The notes beneath the pieces were generated by a model that was given only the letters and a program-made list of their open reading frames with translations, ran no database searches and was not told the DNA's origin. A DNA stretch of 64,000 nt from Icerya purchasi (Eukaryota > Arthropoda > Insecta > Hemiptera > Monophlebidae): assembly GCA_039619475.1 (NCBI GenBank), contig CM077115.1:294935756-294999755 (forward strand). Reading direction: 5' to 3'. The translations under genes were made by a program, and so were the position numbers. Position 1 is the first letter of the stretch. Every line of letters starts with the position of its first letter. Of this stretch, positions 57,260 through 64,000 are shown in pieces.

Positions 57260-59286
57260 TCATTGAGCCGTGCATAAATTAACTCCGTGCCCTGCGGACT
57301 AAAACAACAAATCTCGCTGGAACTATGTTTGTCATATAGACGAGAATTACAGCGGGGAAGGGCTTCTTCGTCACCATTAGCAACGTTTTCCGCCGGAGAG
57401 ACAACAAACTCGGAGAATAAATCTAAAATACGAATGCGCGCATCCCCTAATGATTTAATCTTCTCGTTTAATTGACGCACTGTACGCCAATGTTCCGAAA
57501 TGTTTTGACAACACCAGATCGGCAGTACTGTACATAAAGTCACACTAGCGACGCCTTGCGTCCAAAGGAAGCTTAATAGATCCGTGATTTGCGCAAAAAT
57601 GTCCTCACTCGATCTTCGCAGACGCACGTCCGTCGCGCCAATGTACAGAATTACTTTCTCACATAGCCGTGAATAGCCGGCCTCGATCGCCAACCTTAAG
57701 TTGTGGATCGTCCGCTCACGGCAACAATAACCGATAAATGATTGATTGTTCCCACGCACGGTGCACCTTAAATTACGTTGCGCTACTTGAAACAAGGGAC
57801 CCTCCCCTATAACCTGATGGCCCTTGTACATCGGTACGCATTCTCGCCGGTGGTCCTGCCGATTATTTACTCCGTTCCTCTGGTCGCGTCCCCCTAGTCT
57901 ACGATTCCCGTTCTCATTCCACGTCTCTACGCGGACATTATTCACGTGTGCTGGCCGTCCGCCGCTCTCTTTTTCTCGTCTTACGCATCCCTGCCGATTA
58001 ATATCCCGGATGTTATCATACAATTGCTCTGCCGAGTCGCTCTTCATCACCAGCAATAATCGCTGGATCTCGACCGAGTATTTTTTTGTCATAATTTGAA
58101 TAAATTCGCTATCTGGGATCGCCGGTTGGAGATATTTCACCCGGTCCATCCACCGGATCAAGTAATGCTCTATGTCTTGCTCGGATCGACACTGTTCGGT
58201 GGGCGAGTACAAGCGCTGCCGCACTTCCAACTGGTCCCTCTCGCTCCAGTAATTTCCTATCAGCTTGACTCGGACCTCATTCCAACTTGTACATCGGCTT
58301 AAAAATATCCGCGCCCACTCATATGGTGCGCCGTCCATTCTTCCTAACAAAAATACCACTTTCTCGCTAATTTCATCAATGCCCAGCACCCTAATCGCCT
58401 TTTCGATATTATCCACAAACTCTACCACATGTATATTAGGGTGCTTGCCTCCGTATCCTCGAGGGTCTACCGATGTACCCGACATCTTCAGGGGTGCCGC
58501 GATTATTCTACTATCAGCCCGGCACTGCGAATTTTCGATAGCTTCGACACGTACCCGTAGGTCGTCGACACTCGGTCTTATCGTCTCAATCACTCGTCCT
58601 TCCACGTCGCTCATTTTTTTCTCGCCCTCTTGCATCAGGTCCTGTATTTTTTTCATCGAGATTCCCAGGCCATCTTGTGCATCTTTTAATTGGTTATTTA
58701 CTTTTCCCTCGAGCGCCGAGATATTACGTTCGAGAGCATCTGTCAATTCGGCTTTTAATTCTATTTTGCAGTTTTCAAAGTTATTTTCCAATTTCGTCTC
58801 CAAGACGTCAACACGTTGATTTAATTTTGTATTATTTATTTTAATTAAATCGAATTTATTATTTATCTCATCGAATTTTTTGTTTATGTGATTATTATTT
58901 TCCTCTAGTTTCTTATTCATACTATTTATGTTCTTATTATTTTCCTCTAGTTTCTTATTCATATTATTTATGTTCTTATTATTTTCTTCTAGTTTCTTAT
59001 TTATGTTATTATTATTTTCTTCTAGTTTCTTACTTATGTTATTATTAAATGCCATAAGCATTTTTTCCAATCGCGAAGTGCCTTCCACAAATGATGGCCC
59101 AGGATCCTCAAACTCGTGTCTCGTTGGACTCGGAGGCACATATCCTTCCGGCCCAGTTTCGGATGAATCGTCCGCGATATCAGGCCGTGTAACACTGCCC
59201 TCATCGCTCGAATCGTCCGGGATAGGCCGTACCTCGCGATACTGTCCCCTTCTGGTCACCACTCTAGATAACTCCTCTTTCTCCAT
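57241..59286 (-). CDS. gag: Gag-like protein: coiled coil, capsid-like core, SGNH-like tail
   Basis: An intact 681-residue frame starting at ATG (59284-59286). Residues 1-75 are acidic and low in complexity. Residues 76-260 form a long predicted coiled coil, the first part made of near-identical NKKLEENNKNIN repeats. Residues 280-430 look like a retrotransposon Gag capsid core (FVDNIEKAIRVLGI, APYEWARIFL, WNEVRVKLIGNYW, RQRLYSPTEQ). Residues 430-485 are Arg/Asn/Gly-rich, which may bind RNA; there is no CCHC zinc knuckle. Residues about 488-676 resemble an SGNH/GDSL hydrolase: VIGEG at 492-496 in place of GDS, VILYIGATD at 545-553 in place of GxND, a 'TVLPIW...N..IRILDLF' middle, and DKH with FSPQGTELIYARL at 652-673 like the DxxH helix. 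The catalytic Ser and Asn are replaced, so a binding role is more likely than hydrolysis. Gag normally builds the particle and packages RNA. The SGNH assignment rests on pattern only. Confidence 0.85.
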   Translation of the reverse strand: MEKEELSRVVTRRGQYREVRPIPDDSSDEGSVTRPDIADDSSETGPEGYVPPSPTRHEFEDPGPSFVEGTSRLEKMLMAFNNNISKKLEENNNNINKKLEENNKNINNMNKKLEENNKNINSMNKKLEENNNHINKKFDEINNKFDLIKINNTKLNQRVDVLETKLENNFENCKIELKAELTDALERNISALEGKVNNQLKDAQDGLGISMKKIQDLMQEGEKKMSDVEGRVIETIRPSVDDLRVRVEAIENSQCRADSRIIAAPLKMSGTSVDPRGYGGKHPNIHVVEFVDNIEKAIRVLGIDEISEKVVFLLGRMDGAPYEWARIFLSRCTSWNEVRVKLIGNYWSERDQLEVRQRLYSPTEQCRSEQDIEHYLIRWMDRVKYLQPAIPDSEFIQIMTKKYSVEIQRLLLVMKSDSAEQLYDNIRDINRQGCVRREKESGGRPAHVNNVRVETWNENGNRRLGGRDQRNGVNNRQDHRRECVPMYKGHQVIGEGPLFQVAQRNLRCTVRGNNQSFIGYCCRERTIHNLRLAIEAGYSRLCEKVILYIGATDVRLRRSSEDIFAQITDLLSFLWTQGVASVTLCTVLPIWCCQNISEHWRTVRQLNEKIKSLGDARIRILDLFSEFVVSPAENVANGDEEALPRCNSRLYDKHSSSEICCFSPQGTELIYARLNEFFCFR
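57259..57825 (-). other. Region encoding the SGNH/GDSL-like domain of Gag
   Basis: Corresponds to Gag residues 488-676. Order and spacing of the blocks (GEG near the start, IGATD about 57 residues later, hydrophobic TLCTVLPIW strand, asparagine-containing helix, DKH and a G-containing final helix) follow the SGNH fold. The nucleophile and oxyanion-hole residues are not conserved. LINE ORF1 esterases and the OSK domain of Oskar are known SGNH relatives; OSK is also catalytically dead. Confidence 0.45.
58884..59045 (-). repeat. Coding tandem repeat in gag coiled coil
   Basis: Repeats of 30 or 42 bp encode NKKLEENNNNI and NKKLEENNKNINNM. At DNA level, TTATTATTTTC[CT]TCTAGTTTCTTA recurs on the plus strand. 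Length variation would change the coiled coil in whole heptad-like steps without shifting frame. Confidence 0.8.
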
Positions 59287-59589
59287 ACTCAGGCCGGATT
59301 ACGAGATAAACACAAAAACCGAAAATTATTACAAAATTCGACGTGGTAAAAGACTAGATAACACAAATCGCTAAATTTTGAAAGAAATAAAGGAAAAAAA
59401 ACGCATAATATAAAAAAAAACGTGTCGCTTATCTGTCCTAGCTTGGCAGTTTCCTCCGCTGCTTCGATCCTTCACGTTGTACTTCAACTTCCAACTTGAC
59501 GTACGGCTTGGCCCTTCCGCAACGTTTTTTCCACAACCAAGGTTGACCGCCGGTGTTGATTTCCTCGGGTCCCTCTTTCGGAGCGCCAA
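59287..59589 (-). other. Leader between 5' LTR and gag
   Basis: About 300 bp of non-coding leader expected to carry the primer binding site and packaging signal. The short open frame across it has no ATG near its beginning and no motif. Confidence 0.6.
59571..59588 (-). promoter_or_regulatory. Primer binding site (tRNA identity unresolved)
   Basis: In element orientation TGGCGCTCCGAAAGAGGG begins one base after the 5' LTR. TGG complements the CCA tail of a tRNA, as required for priming reverse transcription. I could not assign the tRNA from memory; only the first 10-12 bases may pair. Confidence 0.65.
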
Positions 59590-60371
59590 TGTTACGAAAT
59601 GTCTTCTTTACCGTTCTTTATTTGCGGGCGCCAGTGGTAAATTACGGACTACCACGACCGAATTAACTCTGCCAAGCAGAGCGTCAGGCTTTTTTTTTGA
59701 AAGAAATTTGCCGACAAAGATAAAAAAAATAATAATAAGCCGTTCTCTTTTAACATAACGTGTATCTAATAACAACTATAACATAGCAAAAAAATGCAAC
59801 CGCGTAACAAAAGAAAAAAAAATTCATTAGGACTAGAAAAAAACGTTGCATTCGCGGCGATGACTTCGACTAGATCTCAATATTGATCGAAACGGTAACT
59901 CGACCGCACAACAAGATTTAGCATATATCACATAAGACGAACGACTAGATAATACGCGATTTTAACAACGGTAACTCGGGTAACTGACCGCACAACAATA
60001 TTTAATGCCTCAGACGAACGACTAGATAATACGCGATTTTAAAAACTAACGGTACATTACCGAATCCTTATCAATTAATCACATAGCCGCTGCAGCGCTG
60101 ATCTTCACACACGGCTCACGCGGCCGACAGGCACTATCCTGTTGTCGCGGACCACACATACCAGGACACTTACACAACCCCTAACACTACCCGAAATTTG
60201 ACGAGAATCGGAAATTACCTATTCGGTCGTGTAAATATCCCGGCCGTATTCTCCGCCGACAACGAACAATACGATGATGCCGAGAGATCGAAAATTAATG
60301 ATTTTAATCGGAGAATAATTTCTAGCTCGACATCATCGCTAGATAGCGCCGTAAATGCCGAATCCGTATCA
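59590..60371 (-). repeat. 5' LTR of the gypsy element
   Basis: Identical by eye to 50900-51681. In element orientation it begins TGATACGGATTCGG and ends CGTAACA. It should carry the promoter; no clear TATA box was picked out. Confidence 0.95.
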
Positions 60372-60375
60372 ACAT
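60372..60375. repeat. Target site duplication, right (ACAT)
   Basis: Matches 50896-50899. Confidence 0.8.
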
Positions 60376-62139
60376 CTTTGTTACACCACAAAAATGTCCA
60401 GAAACCACACGCGTTTTAGGCGTATAGAAATGAGCAAATTTCATTTGCTGAATAGGCCGGTTGAGCGGTAAAAAAACCCCCGCCTGATGTATCGAACGTA
60501 AAGTTCAATTTTCTTTTATTTCATATTCGATTTTTTTACAATTTATTTTCGAAATGTTTCAACGTCGAAACCTGTTGTAGCAATATCTTTTACTTAGTAA
60601 TAACAAAACTTACATATATATATTTCATTATTATTTAAAAATTTAATTTGTGATGTAGACTTTATTTAAAATGAAACACTCCGGTACTTAGTCGAATTCC
60701 TAATATAGAAAAATGCGATAAACTAAATTTTTAAAAGAATTTTTCGAAATCAAAATGGGTTTTATTTTCTCATTAAAACCGATAATACTCGTATGTTTTG
60801 TTTTTTTTATTTCAACGATGTGTATTTTTTTATTGCCTTGCTAATACATACATATAAAAGCTTCTAACATTGAATCTGCTACTACTGTTGAAGAATTACT
60901 ATTCTACAGTCGAAAAGAGAAAAAGGTCTGTTGAAAATGGCAGTGTCTTTCCATCTGTTCTGAAGTACTTAGTCGTAGTGGAACGGTATTGTTCGAGTTT
61001 CCGATTAACGATAAGAAGATGATTGTAAATTTGCAGTTACGTTAGAATAAATAATGATGTAACGCGATTTTAATTTTTACCTTATTAAACTTGAGCGAAA
61101 CAGGCGGGAATTACAGAACTCATAGTATACATTTCTTGTAATATCCCCCCCCCCCCCCGCACATAATCTTTTATAATGTAGTCGATAGACTTTTTTTACG
61201 TAACATAATTCAATTCTTTTACTTTACTTTTCATCGAATCGATTTTTATTAATTCAGCTGAACTTCCTTGGTACTGTTGGCCAATCAAAATCTAGTTACA
61301 ACGCAGCTGGTTCTAGTGGTTTTCCATAAAACACGCCTTTTATTTTCCGACTATATTAATGACTCTTAAAGGTTGAATAATGTTGACGTAATCGCTCGTA
61401 CGCTAATGATATCAAATCTTATTATAGATGATTCCTGCACTAAGACACGCTATCGAAAACTCGTGCCGTTTACGTATAACACTTCAAAAATACTGCCAAT
61501 TAAAGACTTATTATTTCTGCTTTGCAGTTAAATTTCAAAAAATCATAATGAAACAAAAATTAGTTATTTCGTCGTTTTCTAAATTATATTATTCAATTTT
61601 AACGCTTATTTTATTGTATTTTTTTTTTATCACTTACTTATATAGTGTATAATACGGCATACGGGGACATTTTAATATACAACACTGAAAAATTATTAAT
61701 TGATAAAATAAAAAAAAATAAAAATCATTGTAGTTTTTTTTTTTTAATGTCTTTTGTACTTTGGTGATGTAATGTTGGGTAATGCCCTCGACTGGTGATT
61801 TCAAAAAAAAAGAAAAAATAATACTTTTGTGATGATTTGCGAAATCAGAAAACCTCACTTTTTTTTTTATTAAATATTAAGCTGTGTAGAATCGATTATT
61901 ATTATTATTGCCTCCTGCGTAAACGTTTTCAATTGATAACACATTCCTTGGCTTACTTTCAGCGAACCCGTCACGCGGTTTTTATTACGTATATTGATAC
62001 GGGCTGGACGACTAATTTCAATCCATAAAGAATCAAAAACGTGTATTAATACAATAAGAAATCTTTTTGTGTCTTTCTTTGTTTCTCTTTTGAATTCTTT
62101 TTTTTTTTTCTTGGGCTCGTCAACGAAGGACTTTCACCC
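60376..62139. other. Unannotated stretch
   Basis: AT-rich; no gene. A run of about 14 C lies near 61146-61159. Confidence 0.3.
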
Positions 62140-62698
62140 AGAAACAAATAGTAAGAAAAGAAGTCGGTTATATTTTTATCTGTCAGAAATCTTCTCTAAA
62201 AAGGAACAAACAGCAGGAATAACTAGTGGGGAAGGAAAGGATATAGGAAGCACAATAAGAAGCGGGAAGTCTAAGCCTCAACAAAAAGGAATACAAAATG
62301 CTCCGCAGAAAGAGATGAACACTGGAAGAACACATGATTGGCGTCGCAAATAACTGCACCTTCCGGATGGAGGGGACAGTGTGGGGAGGAAATTAGAGAA
62401 AAGTGAAATCTGGAGGAAGGCAGCAAAGAATGGCCAAAACGCATACGAACAACGGCAACAACGTCAGAAAAGAGAGGGATGCTAAAAGAACCATCAATAG
62501 GGAGCTGAACAGACAGATGAAATTAATAATTATTAGAAAAGGAGAAAGCGTAAATATCCGATATCATGATCTGATATGGAAGCTTTCACATATCGACAGG
62601 AGGTTAATGGAACTTTTTTAAGAAAAAGGCGAGAAGAAGCAACAGCAGCCCGAGCCAAGGAATCAGCCGCTTCATTACCAAGTCGTCAAGATCCTAAT
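62140..62698 (-). pseudogene. 5'-truncated LINE fragment (RNase H end and Cys/His tail)
   Basis: Minus strand. Near 62670-62620 it encodes LGNEAADSLARAAVASS, the last RNase H block, followed by FLKKVPLTSC, which matches FIRRVPTHHI in the copy at 39.4-40.1 kb. After several stops, EGAVICDANHVFFQCSSLSAEH (about 62360-62300) matches the Cys/His tail of the other two copies. 5' truncation lies just inside the RNase H domain at about 62698. Confidence 0.7.
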
Positions 62699-63027
62699 AA
62701 ACAACACACAATAAAAATGCTACATTTTCATTTTATGTGCTTAATTCGTAATATATTTTTTTATTCGAAGCATCATTAATGTGCCCAAAAAATAGCTGTT
62801 TATAATTCGACTCGATTTTATTAGATTATGTTTCGTGAATATGTATAGCATTAAAATAAAGATTTTCGCAATATTCAATATTATATTTGAATATTATTAA
62901 TTCAAACGAAATTATTTGTCTTTGTAATGTAAAACTATGATAACACATATTTTTTTTGTTTTTTTTCTTTTGGAACTATCGATATCAAAAACGACAAACG
63001 TATTTTAAATAATACAAACATACAGAT

Positions 63028-63242
63028 ATTAATTACAACGCAATTCTTAGGTCGTCCCTCATTAGATTTTGTAACGAAAAAATGTCCCGATTTTATGTAA
63101 CGAAAATTAAATGTTATGCCAGTAAGAAAGACGTTTTGTAAATTTTGATCATTTTATATAAAATATAGAAGAGAAAGAGATAGAAATGTAAGCAAGAGAG
63201 GTCAAGGGGCAGAGCCGTTTGCGAGCTCAAAACGGCCGAGTT
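63028..63242. repeat. Dispersed repeat family, copy 2
   Basis: Shorter relative of 24054-24499 with the same left end (ATTAATTACAACGCAATTCT) and right end (AAAACGGCCGAGTT). It has a single AATGTCCC unit instead of the tandem expansion. In both copies the right flank is TA-rich. Confidence 0.75.
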
Positions 63243-64000
63243 CGTATATGTATATATCTGCCATTTGCAAGTTGTTGCAATTATTGTAATTTTTCCGTAT
63301 GTAAATTTTTATCAGATACTGATTTTACATCCTGTTTCACATTGCCATTTGCGGCAGCGTGTCGTATTCTTAACATTAAAAATCATTTATGGTTAGCACT
63401 AAACTTTCATCGCAGCAACTTATTCGAATCAGATTAATTTGATTTTGGCCGAATGAAGTTCAATTAAAACAATTGTATTAATCTATGAGTAAACCGTTCA
63501 CACTAAATCAATCATATGTCACGTCAGTTTTGTTTGTTAATCTCTCGGCACGTTAATTTTTAATTAGTCGAAATTAATTATTTTTCTTTCCTTTTTTTGT
63601 TATTCGTATTTGGCATGCAATGCTAAACGAATTCTGAAAAATAGATTTAATTAATTTCTCGAGTGACATTTAATGCAGAGAATAAATGGTGGTGTCGGAA
63701 TGGAAGCATTAGCTGGCAGATCATCATAATTATTCTTAACGCACCATAAACTATTGAAAAGAATTTTATGTAAAGTTTATATCGCAAGGTTTTTGAAAAA
63801 ATTTAAAAATACGCTAATAACTCTGTTGAGTGATTTTTAAATTTAAATAAGGGTGCGCATAATATTACCGAACACTATTTCAATAATAGGTACTTTTATA
63901 ATACTTATGTTAAAACTGGAAAATATTGAAGAAGCATTTGATAAAAATAGAAATATTATAAATATCGCTATTACCACATCCTTGTCAGTGGTGGATCCAC
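63243..64000. other. Unannotated stretch
   Basis: AT-rich; no gene recognised. The window ends with ACATCCTTGTCAGTGGTGGATCCAC, which may be the start of another repeat end. Confidence 0.25.

Larger units (their letters stand above)
50900..60371 (-). mobile_element. Complete Ty3/gypsy LTR retrotransposon (9,472 bp)
   Basis: Two identical 782-bp LTRs, starting TG and ending CA, enclose overlapping gag and pol genes read on the minus strand. The element has a primer binding site next to the 5' LTR (right side), a purine tract next to the 3' LTR (left side) and a 4-bp target duplication. The pol order protease-RT-RNase H-integrase with a GPY-type tail assigns it to Ty3/gypsy rather than Ty1/copia or BEL/Pao. 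No envelope gene was found. Identical LTRs and unbroken genes indicate a very young, possibly still active copy. The lineage within gypsy is not resolved. Confidence 0.95.

Noticed and set aside
58265..58819. 184-codon plus-strand open frame across gag
   Set aside because: It is antisense to the intact gag gene and Ser/Thr-rich from complementary codons. It is a shadow.
59371..59589. 72-codon frame in the retrotransposon leader
   Set aside because: It begins at a TTG on the primer binding site with no ATG nearby and has no motif.

Overview
The window is AT-rich animal DNA with no convincing host gene. The mix of transposable elements (Ty3/gypsy LTR element, RTE/jockey-like and RNase H-bearing LINEs, piggyBac relic, hAT-like MITE, foldback elements), the many microsatellites and the lack of long open frames outside one retrotransposon suggest intergenic or intronic sequence of an arthropod, most probably an insect. 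I cannot place it more closely from sequence alone.

Layout. 1-1.65 kb: unrecognised, relatively GC-rich sequence. 1.68-3.95 kb: a foldback-type repeat whose left arm holds an expanded ~21-bp tandem array, itself interrupted by a ~490-bp insert. 4.3-5.1 kb: diverged long tandem units. 5.51-5.83 kb: a small MITE-like element. 8.0-10.3, 11.5-13.6 and 15.5-16.2 kb: three decayed non-LTR retrotransposon fragments on the plus strand. 23.5-24.6 kb: nested small repeats in (TA)n. 27.0 kb: a 44-bp retroposed stub with 12-bp target duplications. 27.6-29.06, 39.4-40.1 and 62.1-62.7 kb: three fragments of RNase H-bearing LINEs, all on the minus strand. 29.29-34.55 kb: a 5.26-kb foldback element with 519-bp inverted repeats and a 9-bp target duplication, with a badly decayed piggyBac transposase inside. 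40.34 kb: a tRNA-like (SINE-like) sequence. 41.66-42.29 kb: a hAT-like MITE with an 8-bp duplication. 44.88-45.11 kb: a 15-bp minisatellite. 50.90-60.37 kb: an intact Ty3/gypsy retrotransposon on the minus strand.

The gypsy element is the only part with intact protein genes. Its two 782-bp LTRs are identical by eye and it is flanked by the 4-bp duplication ACAT, so it inserted recently. Gag (681 aa) overlaps Pol (1111 aa: protease, RT, RNase H, integrase, GPY module) by 13 bp. Pol lacks an ATG and lies in the -1 frame at a T7 run, which points to programmed frameshifting. Gag has a long coiled coil and no zinc knuckle. Its last ~190 residues look like a degenerate SGNH/GDSL-hydrolase fold, the most novel feature here. 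There is no envelope gene; 2.2 kb of non-coding, internally repetitive sequence separates Pol from the 3' LTR.

All sequence comparisons were done by eye, without alignment software or database searches.
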